Assembly (NCBI GenBank): GCA_036494715.1
Contig: DASXNY010000178.1
Span: forward strand, 1 to 64,000
DNA length: 64,000 bases
Origin: JAICJR01 sp036494715
GTDB taxonomy: Bacteria > Actinomycetota > Thermoleophilia > Solirubrobacterales > Thermoleophilaceae
Reading direction: 5' to 3'
Both the position numbers and the translations under genes were made by a program. The notes beneath the pieces are model-generated. The model ran no database searches and was not told the origin of the DNA. It worked only from the letters and a program-made list of their open reading frames with translations. Below are positions 35,755 to 45,681 of this stretch, piece after piece; within the stretch, counting starts at the first letter, position 1; each line of letters starts with the position of its first letter.

Positions 35755-36938
35755 CCACGCTCGCGATCGACAACATCGGACTCCTGGTGACGGGCGACCC
35801 GTCGCTCGGCGACGGACCGCTCGGCATCGTGCGCGACGCCGCGCTGGTGCTCGACGACGAGCGCGTCGCCGCGGTGGAACCCGCGGGCGCCGCCGCCGAC
35901 GAGCGCCTCGACGTCGCTGGCCGCTGCGTGATCCCGGGCTTCGTCGACAGCCACACCCACCTCGTGTTCGCCGGCGATCGTGCCGACGAGTTCGCCGCCC
36001 GGATGGCGGGCGAGCCCTACCGCGCGGGCGGCATCCGCGTGACCACAGACGCCACGCGCGCCGCGAGCGTCGATGAGCTCAGCGCGCTCACCGAGCGCCG
36101 CCGCCGCGAGGGGGTGCGCGCGGGGATCACGCACGTCGAGATCAAGTCCGGCTACGGGCTCGACAGCGACAGCGAGCGGCGCTCGTGCGAGGTCGCGGCG
36201 CGCTTCACCGACGACGTCACGTTCCTCGGCGCCCACGTCGTGCCGGCCGAGTACGAGGGCCACCCGGACGACTACGTCTGGCTCGTCCGCGGCGAGATGC
36301 TCGAGGCCTGCAAGCCCTACGCCCGCTGGATCGACGTGTTCTGCGAGGAGGGCGCGTTCGATGCCGAGCAGTCGCGCGCAGTGCTCGAGGCGGGCGCTGC
36401 CGCCGGGCTCGGCCTGCGCGTGCACGCCAACCAGCTCGGGGAGGGTCCCGGCGTGCAGCTGGCCGTGGAGCTGGGCGCGGCGTCGGCGGACCACTGCACC
36501 TACTTGAGCGACGCCGACATCGAGGCGCTCGCCGCCGGCTCGACCGTCGCCACCTTCCTGCCCGCCACCGACTTCTCAACGCGCGAGAGCTATCCCGACG
36601 CCCGCCGCGCGATCGACGCCGGCGTGAGCGTCGCGCTCGCCACCAACACCAATCCCGGCTCGAGCTACACGACCTCGATGAGCTTCTGCATCGCTCTCGC
36701 GGTCCGTGACATGGGAATGACCGCCGACGAGGCGCTGCAGGCTGCCACCCTCGGCGGCGCGCAGGCCCTGCGCCGTGACGACATCGGCCACCTCGCCCCA
36801 GGCGCCCGCGCCGACGTCGCGATCCTCGACGCGCCCTCCCACTCCCACCTGATCTACCGCCCGGGCGTCCCCCTGATCGCCGCGACGATCACGGCGGGCG
36901 AGCTGGCGTGGTCCGACCCGGAGTCCGCTCTCACCTGA
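35751..36938 (+). CDS. hutI: Imidazolonepropionase
   Basis: 395-residue amidohydrolase that opens 4-imidazolone-5-propionate to formiminoglutamate, third step of the pathway. Metal motif DSHTHLVFAGDR near residue 66, IKSGYGLD, the mid-protein His (RVHANQLG) and the late Asp/Asn region ATNTNPGSSYTTSM match HutI. The GTG at 35751 overlaps the hutF stop (GTGA). It is the last gene of the hut operon; the next gene starts 22 bases later behind a weak ribosome site. Confidence 0.94.
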   Translation: MTTLAIDNIGLLVTGDPSLGDGPLGIVRDAALVLDDERVAAVEPAGAAADERLDVAGRCVIPGFVDSHTHLVFAGDRADEFAARMAGEPYRAGGIRVTTDATRAASVDELSALTERRRREGVRAGITHVEIKSGYGLDSDSERRSCEVAARFTDDVTFLGAHVVPAEYEGHPDDYVWLVRGEMLEACKPYARWIDVFCEEGAFDAEQSRAVLEAGAAAGLGLRVHANQLGEGPGVQLAVELGAASADHCTYLSDADIEALAAGSTVATFLPATDFSTRESYPDARRAIDAGVSVALATNTNPGSSYTTSMSFCIALAVRDMGMTADEALQAATLGGAQALRRDDIGHLAPGARADVAILDAPSHSHLIYRPGVPLIAATITAGELAWSDPESALT

Positions 36939-36960
36939 CTCGCTCCTAGGATCACTCACC

Positions 36961-38834
<1,874 letters not shown>

Positions 38835-38838
<4 letters not shown>

Positions 38839-40385
38839 CCGCGGAGCCGCAGACCCAGACGAGCCGCTCGGCGCTCGTGACCTTCGGGGCGATCATGCTG
38901 GCCACGCTGCTGGCCGCGCTCGACCAGACAATCGTCGCCACCGCGCTGCCGAAGATCGTCTCGGATCTGAACGGATTCGAGCACCTGAGCTGGGTGGTGA
39001 CCGCCTACCTCGTCGCGTCGACCGTCACGGTGCCGCTCTACGGCAAGCTGTCCGACCTCTACGGCCGCCGCCGCCTCTTCCTCATCGCGATCACGATCTT
39101 CCTCGTCGGCTCGGCGCTCTGCGGCGCGGCCCAGAGCATGGGCCAGCTGATCGCGTTCCGCGCGCTCCAGGGCATCGGCGCCGGCGGCCTGATCCCGCTC
39201 AGCCAGGCCGCCATCGCGGACCTCTTCCCCCCGCGCGAGCGCGGCCGCTACCAGGGCTATATCAGCGGGATGTGGGGGATCGCGGCGGTGGCCGGACCGC
39301 TGCTCGGCGGCACGCTCGCCGACCACGCCTCGTGGCGCTGGATCTTCTACATCAACCTGCCGCTCGGCCTGCTGGCGCTGTTCGTGGTGGCGCGGACGAT
39401 GCACTCGCAGACACAGATCCGCGAGCACCGCATCGACTACGTCGGCGCGGCGCTGCTCAGCGGCGCGATCATCGCGATCCTGCTCGCCACGGTCTGGGGC
39501 GGCACGACCTACCCGTGGGGCTCGTGGGAGGTGCTCGGCACCGCCGCCGCGGGCGTGCTGCTCGCCGTGGCTTTCGGGTTCGTCGAACGCCGCGCGCCCG
39601 AGCCGCTGCTCCCGCTCGAGCTGTTCAAGATCCGCATCGTGACCGTGTCCTGCGCGGCCGGCATGGTGATCGGCGCGCTGCTGTTCGCGGTGACGATCTA
39701 CGCGCCCGTGTTCATGCAGGACGTGCTCGGCTCCTCCGCCACGAACTCCGGCGCGCTGCTGATCCCGCTGTCGGCCGGCTGGGTGATCTCGAGCGTGGTC
39801 GTCGGCCAGCTCGTGGCGCGCTCGGGCAAGTACCGGATCTGGCCGATCATCGGCAGCACGCTCGTGCTGCTCGGCTTCGTGCTGCTCTCGACGCTCGACA
39901 CGAGCTCGACGCTCGCGATCGTGTCCGCCTACCTGGTGATCGTCGGCATCGGCATGGGCGTCATGTTCCAGGTCTACGTGATCGCCGCGCAGAACGCCGT
40001 GCCCGTCAGCCAGATTGGCGTCACCACCGGCCAGCTCAACTTCTTCCGCTCGATGGGCGGCAGCTTCGCCGTCGCCGGGCTCGGTGCGCTGCTCACGGCC
40101 CGCCTCGGCGTCGAGCTCGTGAAGCAGCTCGGCAACGTGGGCAAGCACATCGATCCGAACCGGGTGGTCCAGAGCGGCTCGGGCCGTCTCCCGGCGCGCA
40201 TCGCCGACGGCGTGCAGACCGCGCTCGCCAACTCGCTGCACTCGGTGTTCCTCGTCTGCATCCCGATCGCCGCGATCGGCCTGGCGCTTGCGTTCCTCCT
40301 GGAGGAGAAGCCCCTGCGCAAGCAGAACCCGGCCGCCGCTCCGCCGCAGCAGCAGAAGCAGCCCGAGCCGCAAGCCGTGCGATAG
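38835..40385 (+). CDS. MFS drug exporter, EmrB/QacA (DHA2, 14-helix) type
   Basis: 516-residue integral membrane proton antiporter. Family motifs are LAALDQTIVATALPKI in helix 1, motif A GKLSDLYGRRR, and RALQGIGAGGLIPLSQAAIADLFPPRERGR. A long C-terminal Gln/Pro-rich cytoplasmic tail follows the last helix. The GTG at 38835 overlaps the ABC-F stop (GTGA). It probably expels hydrophobic or cationic drugs. Confidence 0.9.
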
Positions 40386-41522
40386 CTAGACCGCGACCTG
40401 GCGCAGCTGCGAGTCGGGCTCGATGCCCCAGCGCTCGGCCACGGCCTCGAGCTCGGCGTCGAGCGGCCAGCGGTCGGCGCGCTCCTCGCCCGCGTTGTCA
40501 GGCGACGCGCCCTTGAGCGCCATGCAGCCGGTGTTGTCGCCGATCGAGCGGAGCTCGTCGATCTCGTCGTCGTTCAGCACGATGTCGGCCGGCGTGGCCG
40601 CCAGCTCCGCGCGCTTCTCCTCCACGCGGCGCGCGTGCGCGCCCGCCTCCTGGATCAGCGTCGGGGCAACGCACTTCACCGGCCCGTGCGCGAGGTCCCA
40701 CTGCGCGGCAAGCTGCATCGTCGTCAGCCCGTGGCGCTCGGCGATCGGCCGCATGCGCTCGAGCTTCGCGCGCCCCTGCACGACCCAGCCGTCGGGCCGG
40801 AACGTGCGGTGGTCGCCCTTGCTCAGCTCGTGTCCGGGCAGTACGTCGTCCCAGAACAGCCCGCCGTAGTCCACCACGCGCGCGATCAGGTCGACGTCGT
40901 GCTCGCGGGCGGCGTCGAGACAGAGCTCGCCGGGCCACGGCTCCATCGGGTTGAGGATGATCATCGCCCAGTCGATCGAGTCGCCGAAACGCTCGAAGCA
41001 CGAGATCAGGTCGAGCGTGAAGCCGTTGGCGGGACCGGGCGCGACACCGAGCAGGCGGGTGAGCCCGTCCGTGCGCAGCGCCTCGAGCCCGTTCCAGACC
41101 GCCGCGGAGGTGAAGCCGGTGTGATCCGGGTTGTGCAGCAACAGGAGGTCGAACGAGTCGACGCCGCAACGCTCGAGGCTCCGCTCCGTGGCCATGCGCA
41201 GGTAGTCGGCGTACGCGTCGGCTCCGCGCAGAGACGGATCCGTGAAGCGCGGGAAGCCGCGCGGCCCGTCTCGCTCGCCCTCGTAGAAGTCGTGCCCGAG
41301 CGCGCCCACCAGGAAGTAGTCGGAACGCGGCAGCCCGGACAGCGCCCGGCCCACGATTCGGTCGGCCTCGCCCTGGCCGTAGACGTCGGCGGTGAGCACC
41401 GTGTCGATGCCCTGGCCGGGACGCAGCAGCGCGACCAGCCGCTCGTCGTCGAGCGGCTCGCCGAAGTGCATGAAGCGCCCGCCGCTCCAGCTACCGGCGG
41501 CGACGTGACCGGGGAACTCCAT
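40386..41522 (-). CDS. Aldo/keto reductase
   Basis: 378-residue NAD(P)H-dependent reductase with a TIM barrel. It has the early strand and catalytic region (TVLTADVYGQGEADRIVGRAL with the Asp/Tyr pair, then YFLVGALGHDFYEG), and SLERCGVDSFDLLLLHNPDH is the typical AKR strand. The C-terminus carries IVLNDDEIDELRSIG. Residues at the expected Lys/His positions are not a textbook match, so activity may be altered. The stop abuts the MFS stop of the opposite strand with no gap. Confidence 0.8.
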   Translation of the reverse strand: MEFPGHVAAGSWSGGRFMHFGEPLDDERLVALLRPGQGIDTVLTADVYGQGEADRIVGRALSGLPRSDYFLVGALGHDFYEGERDGPRGFPRFTDPSLRGADAYADYLRMATERSLERCGVDSFDLLLLHNPDHTGFTSAAVWNGLEALRTDGLTRLLGVAPGPANGFTLDLISCFERFGDSIDWAMIILNPMEPWPGELCLDAAREHDVDLIARVVDYGGLFWDDVLPGHELSKGDHRTFRPDGWVVQGRAKLERMRPIAERHGLTTMQLAAQWDLAHGPVKCVAPTLIQEAGAHARRVEEKRAELAATPADIVLNDDEIDELRSIGDNTGCMALKGASPDNAGEERADRWPLDAELEAVAERWGIEPDSQLRQVAV

Positions 41523-41547
41523 CGCCCCCCAATCTACGACAAGCGGC

Positions 41548-42108
41548 TCAGGCCTCGGCGCCAGCCAGCCGCCCGCGGCGGCCGATCGCCAGCCGCGACT
41601 GGCAGGCGTAGTGGAGCACGATGAACCCGCCGGCGTAGATCAGCAGGTCGCCGATGCTGAGCACGTTGCCGATCGGCCAGGGGCCGGGCACGGGGATGAT
41701 GTCGCCCAGGAACTGCAGGTGGGCGTGGTGCACGAGGCCGGAGTTGTCGAAGCCGCCCGAGGTGTCGATCCCGGAGACGCGCAGGGCGAAGGCGCTGGCC
41801 GGCATCGTGCCGTCGTTGGCGGCGATGGCGAGCACGTTGAGAGCCGCCCCGAGCGCCAGGACCGGCATCCCGAACATCTGCCGGTTTGCGACCAGGAACC
41901 AGACCACGAGCGCGTAGGAGGCGAAGTGCAGCACAACGTGTACCTCGTGGCTGCCGCCTCGGATCGCCGAGGTGATCGCGACCTGGATCGCGGCCGACAG
42001 CAGCACGGTCCAGGCCGCGTGGATGTCGAGCTCGCCGAGACGTTTGAGGCTCCCGCCCGCGAGCGGGACGCTCGCGATCAGCAGCACCGCCGCGATAACG
42101 AGCAGCAT
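41548..42108 (-). CDS. DUF5317 family membrane protein
   Basis: 186-residue integral membrane protein of unknown function. Five or so hydrophobic helices are seen, with conserved-looking NVLAIAANDGTMPAS and LGDIIPVPGPWPIGNVLSIGDLLI. The ATG at 42108 shares one base with the stop of the GGDEF-EAL gene, so the two are translated together; a link to c-di-GMP signalling is possible but only from position. Confidence 0.75.
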   Translation of the reverse strand: MLLVIAAVLLIASVPLAGGSLKRLGELDIHAAWTVLLSAAIQVAITSAIRGGSHEVHVVLHFASYALVVWFLVANRQMFGMPVLALGAALNVLAIAANDGTMPASAFALRVSGIDTSGGFDNSGLVHHAHLQFLGDIIPVPGPWPIGNVLSIGDLLIYAGGFIVLHYACQSRLAIGRRGRLAGAEA

Positions 42109-44165
42109 CAGGCCATCCGCACGCTGCGACCGAGAGCGGAAACCATGCCCTGCCGGGCGACGGCGATGTGGGCGTGGGTGAGCGTGCTCTCGTCCCACCA
42201 GGCCATCAGGTCGCGTACCGGCAGTGGGCGGCTGATGTGGTACCCCTGCCCGAGGTCGCAGCCGAGCTCGCGTACGGCGTCGAGCGTGTCGCGGTCCTCG
42301 ATGCCCTCGGCCACGGTGCGCAGGCCTAGGTTGCGGGCCAGGTCGATCGTCGAGTGCACGATGATCCGGTTGCGCGAGTTGGCGTTCATCGCAAGAACGA
42401 ACGACTTGTCGATCTTCAACTCACGCACGGGCAGATCGGTGAGGTACGCGAGCGACGAGTAGCCGGTGCCGAAGTCGTCGATCGCGAACGACACGCCGAT
42501 CTCGCTGAGCTCGTTCATCGCTCGCTTGGCGACGTCGGGATCGACCATCAGCGAGCTCTCGGTGAGCTCCAGCGTGAGCAGGCGGCCGTCCACGCCGTGG
42601 TCGGCGAGCAGGCGCTCGACCTCGCCCGGGAAGGCGCGGTCCAGCAGGCTGCGGACCGAGATGTTGAGCGACAGTGACAGGTCGCGGCCGGCCTCCTGCC
42701 ACTCGCGCAGGTCGCTCAGGCCAAGCTCGATCACGCGGTAGGTGAGGTCCTTGATCAGCCCGGTGTGCTCGGCCACCTCGATGAACTCGTACGGCGGCAG
42801 CAAGCCGCGCTCCGGGTGGTCCCAGCGCACGAGGCCCTCTGCGGCCACGGGGCGCCCGAGCGCCACGTCCACCTGCGGCTGGTAGTGGAGGACGAGCTGA
42901 TCGTTGACGAGCGCGCGGCGCAGGTCGCCGACGAGCGCGAGGCGCGCCGGGCTGTGGTAATCGTCCTCCGGGCGGTAGGTCACGAGGTGACGTTGCGTGG
43001 CCTTCGCGCGGTACATCGCCACGTCGGCGCGCTGGAGCAGCGTGTCCACGTCACTGCCGTGCGCCGGGTACCAAGCGAGCCCGACGCTGGCGTCGAGCTC
43101 GATGCTGATGCCGTCGGCCTCGACTGGCGTGTGAAGCGCGGCCTGGAGCTGGTCGCAGGCGCGCTGCACCGCCGCCGCGTCGGTGTCGGGCAGGAAGACG
43201 GCGAACTCGTCGCCCCCGAGACGGGCGACGAAGTCGTCGGTCCGGAACGTCGACAAGAGCCGCGGGCCGAGTTGCTGCAGCACGCGGTCGCCGTGGTGGT
43301 GGCCGAGCGTGTCGTTGACCTCTTTGAAGCGGTTGAGGTCCACGAGCAGCAGGCCGCCGTTGCGCAGCCCTCCACTCGCCAGCGCCCTGTTGACCTCCTC
43401 ACGGAACCAGCGCCGGTTCGGCAGCTCGGTGAGGCTGTCATGCGTGGCCATGTGCTCGGCCTTGGCGGTGCGCACACTCTGGCGGCCGCCGGCGTAGACG
43501 CCCACCAGCGGCACGAACAGCAGCGGGTACATGAGCGGGCTCGACTCCAGCACGGTCACGACGACGGGCGCGAGGCAGAGCAGCACCGCACCCACCGAGA
43601 GGCCGAAGGCGAGGTCAGTGCGCAACGCCCGCGCAAACGGGGTCCCCTCGTAGAGGGTGGTCGCGCGGGTGACCAACAACAAGTTGACTACGAAGAACGC
43701 CGCGGCGGCGCCGATCACGCCGAGTAGGTCGATCGCCATAAAGCCGCTGGGCTGGAAGAGCGTGTGGCCTAGAACCAGCCGGACGACACCGGCGGCGGCA
43801 CCGAGCGAGAGCGCGTACTGGCCGATGTTGAAGAGGATCTGCCAACGTGGCTTGCGTGCGGCCAGGTCCTGGACGATCGACGCGGTGAGCTGCGCGGCGA
43901 GCGCGGGAACCAATCCGACGCCGAGCACGAGCGCGAACGAGAACATCGTCGAAACGGTGACCTCGCCGTCGCCAGAGCGGCGCGGCAGCTCGAGCGGGAA
44001 CAGCTCGCCGAGGATGACGCTCGCGCCCAGTGCCAGGAACGAGACGCCGGTGAAGAGGTGAGGCGCAGGCGGAGCGACCGCGAGCAGGGCCCCCACCATC
44101 GCCGTCCCAAGCAGACCGACGGCGACGCAGAAGACGTGGACGGGACGGAGAGTTCGCGGTCTCAT
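42108..44165 (-). CDS. Membrane GGDEF-EAL protein (diguanylate cyclase/phosphodiesterase)
   Basis: 685-residue protein. Residues 1-225 form about seven membrane helices, a likely sensory domain. The GGDEF domain has intact GGDEF (317-321) and an inhibitory I-site RxxD (R308-D311) five residues before it. The EAL domain has EGL (443-445) in place of EAL, but other catalytic residues remain (NISVRSL, LELTES, DDFGTG at 563-568, LKIDKSFV, VAEGIED). Both synthesis and breakdown of c-di-GMP are thus possible. On the same strand upstream are a hairpin, a 31-codon ORF and a c-di-GMP-I riboswitch, pointing to feedback control by its own product. There is no strong Shine-Dalgarno before ATG 44165. Confidence 0.9.
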   Translation of the reverse strand: MRPRTLRPVHVFCVAVGLLGTAMVGALLAVAPPAPHLFTGVSFLALGASVILGELFPLELPRRSGDGEVTVSTMFSFALVLGVGLVPALAAQLTASIVQDLAARKPRWQILFNIGQYALSLGAAAGVVRLVLGHTLFQPSGFMAIDLLGVIGAAAAFFVVNLLLVTRATTLYEGTPFARALRTDLAFGLSVGAVLLCLAPVVVTVLESSPLMYPLLFVPLVGVYAGGRQSVRTAKAEHMATHDSLTELPNRRWFREEVNRALASGGLRNGGLLLVDLNRFKEVNDTLGHHHGDRVLQQLGPRLLSTFRTDDFVARLGGDEFAVFLPDTDAAAVQRACDQLQAALHTPVEADGISIELDASVGLAWYPAHGSDVDTLLQRADVAMYRAKATQRHLVTYRPEDDYHSPARLALVGDLRRALVNDQLVLHYQPQVDVALGRPVAAEGLVRWDHPERGLLPPYEFIEVAEHTGLIKDLTYRVIELGLSDLREWQEAGRDLSLSLNISVRSLLDRAFPGEVERLLADHGVDGRLLTLELTESSLMVDPDVAKRAMNELSEIGVSFAIDDFGTGYSSLAYLTDLPVRELKIDKSFVLAMNANSRNRIIVHSTIDLARNLGLRTVAEGIEDRDTLDAVRELGCDLGQGYHISRPLPVRDLMAWWDESTLTHAHIAVARQGMVSALGRSVRMA

Positions 44166-44175
44166 GAGCTCGGGC

Positions 44176-44208
44176 CCAGGCGTCCCGGCGGCACGCCGGG
44201 ACGCCTGG
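44176..44208 (-). terminator. Strong hairpin between the 31-codon ORF and the GGDEF-EAL start
   Basis: Perfect 14-base arms (44176-44189 and 44195-44208) around a 5-base loop, ending 10 bases before the GGDEF-EAL ATG and starting 11 bases after the small ORF's stop. It lacks a T-run. It could terminate or attenuate transcription after the small ORF, or mask the translation start of the enzyme gene. Confidence 0.6.
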
Positions 44209-44219
44209 CCGCGGTCTTC

Positions 44220-44315
44220 TTAGAACTTGAAGCCGGCTCCCGAGTCGACAACGAGCGCGACCAGTGCCGCGATCGACAGAAGCAGCTTGGCGTGCTGGAG
44301 CTTGAACTTGTACAT
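44220..44315 (-). CDS. 31-residue hydrophobic small protein or leader peptide
   Basis: Short ORF starting MYKFKLQHAKLLLSIAALVA and ending DSGAGFKF. A basic N-terminus is followed by a hydrophobic stretch, as in small membrane proteins or leader peptides. AAGGAGG lies 6 bases before the ATG, one of the best ribosome sites in the window, which is the main evidence that it is translated. It sits between the c-di-GMP riboswitch and the GGDEF-EAL gene. It may be a regulated small membrane protein or a leader used for attenuation. Confidence 0.6.
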   Translation of the reverse strand: MYKFKLQHAKLLLSIAALVALVVDSGAGFKF

Positions 44316-44354
44316 CCGTGTCCTCCTTGATTGGTGCCGGTCTGGGGATCCCCC

Positions 44355-44443
44355 CTGAGCAGGCAACCGAGCTATCTCGCCTCCGTGCGAGACCTCTGGC
44401 TTTGCGTCCCCGCCTCACGACGGGTATGCCTTTTTTTCAGCTC
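44355..44443 (-). promoter_or_regulatory. Cyclic di-GMP-I (GEMM-I) riboswitch
   Basis: On the minus strand the aptamer core reads GGGACGCAAAGCCA (about 44412-44399), the hallmark of c-di-GMP-I riboswitches. It is preceded by a P2 stem CCCGTC/GGCGGG capped by a GTGA (GNRA) loop. A P3 stem TCTCGC/GCGAGA follows, then TAGCTCGGTTGCC (44374-44362), matching the 3' conserved strand. GAGC/GCTC ends can close P1. A GGGGATCCCC palindrome and the small ORF's ribosome site follow within 45 bases, suitable for an expression platform. Whether ligand turns expression on or off is not clear from sequence. Confidence 0.87.
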
Positions 44444-44559
44444 AAACTGCTCCCTCGATCATCGACCGACCGCGCCCCCAGCTTTAGGCGTCCTCGACAC
44501 CTTTTTGGGCGACAGAAACGCGTCCAGAACCGCGATGCATATGCTGTTTTTCAGCGGTT

Positions 44560-45681
44560 ATGGCTGCTGCGTCCACACAGGTCTCGGCCGCGATCGAGAT
44601 TGCCCGCAAAACGGTGTCAGAGAGCGGACGCGCAGCCGCTCCGGATCTGGACGAATTGCAGGCGGCGAGTGGACAGGTGCAATCTGCCCTCGGAGCGCTC
44701 GCGGAGCAGCTCGACCGGGGTGCGGCGGTCGGTCCGCAGCGGGTGCGCGCGCTGTGGCGGCTGCTGGTGGAGCTGCAGCAGCTCGAGCGCGAGCTGATCG
44801 AGCGCCGCTGGGTCCGGCGGGTGGACGCGCTCGAGCGCGTCCAGGAGGGTGTGCGCAGCCTCGGCGAGATCGGCTCGGCCGCCGGCATTCTCGACCGCTC
44901 CGCCTACGTGCTCGGCGAGAGCTCTGACTTCGACCGCGTGGTGGTGAGCAGCGTCGGCAACGGCGCGCTGCACGTGGAGTCGCTCTGGGACCGCGACGAC
45001 CGCGCCGCCGCCGAGGAGGCGCTGACGGCATTGCGCGCCTCCCCCATGCGCCTCGACTATCCGCTCATGGAGGCCGAGCTGGCGGCGCAGCAAGGCAGCG
45101 CGGTCATCTCGCTCCCCGCGGCGAAGGGGCGCATCGACCCTCGCTGGGCGGACGCGCTCGGCTGGAGCTCATACGCCGTCGCCACGCTCGCGCTTGGCGG
45201 CAGCGCCGTCGGCTTCATACACGCGGACTGCGAGCGCTCGGGGCGCGCGATCGACGCCATCGACGACGAGGCGCTCGGCGCATACGCGGAGGGACTCGCC
45301 CAGGTGTTCGAGCGCGCTGTCCTGCGCGGGCGGTTGCGCGGCCACCGCGGCGAGCTGCGCGGCGCGGTCGACTGGATGAACACGCGCCTCAGCCGGCTCT
45401 CCGACGCGTCAGTGGTACAGGCCGGCGGCGCCGACGGCGCGCCGGGAGCCGACGCCTTCGCCGAGGCCGCCGAGCTCGACGAGCTGCTCACCCCGCGCGA
45501 GCTCGAGGTGCTGCGGCTGATGGCGCGCGGCAACACCAACCTCGCGATCGCCAAATCGCTCGTGGTCGCCGAGGGCACGGTCAAGTACCACGTGAAGAAC
45601 ATCCTGCGCAAGCTACGCGCCGCCAACCGCGCCGACGCGGTGGCGCGCTACGAGCGCCTGACCGCGGGGCTGCCGGAATGA
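44560..45681 (+). CDS. LuxR-type regulator with GAF-like sensor domain (first of pair)
   Basis: 373-residue regulator. An N-terminal helical region (about 1-100) is followed by a GAF-like segment (LGEIGSAAGILDRSAYVLGESSDFDRVVVS and AVATLALGGSAVGFIHADC). The C-terminal LuxR/FixJ HTH is clear (TPRELEVLRLMARGNTNLAI then VAEGTVKYHVKNILRKLRA, about 308-355). Its TGA overlaps the ATG of a similar regulator. It is divergent from the c-di-GMP riboswitch/GGDEF-EAL transcript. The signal is unknown. Confidence 0.82.
   Translation: MAAASTQVSAAIEIARKTVSESGRAAAPDLDELQAASGQVQSALGALAEQLDRGAAVGPQRVRALWRLLVELQQLERELIERRWVRRVDALERVQEGVRSLGEIGSAAGILDRSAYVLGESSDFDRVVVSSVGNGALHVESLWDRDDRAAAEEALTALRASPMRLDYPLMEAELAAQQGSAVISLPAAKGRIDPRWADALGWSSYAVATLALGGSAVGFIHADCERSGRAIDAIDDEALGAYAEGLAQVFERAVLRGRLRGHRGELRGAVDWMNTRLSRLSDASVVQAGGADGAPGADAFAEAAELDELLTPRELEVLRLMARGNTNLAIAKSLVVAEGTVKYHVKNILRKLRAANRADAVARYERLTAGLPE

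Noticed and set aside
44331..44927. 198-codon plus-strand frame starting inside the riboswitch region.
   Set aside because: It runs across the riboswitch aptamer and then out of frame through the LuxR gene; no domain.
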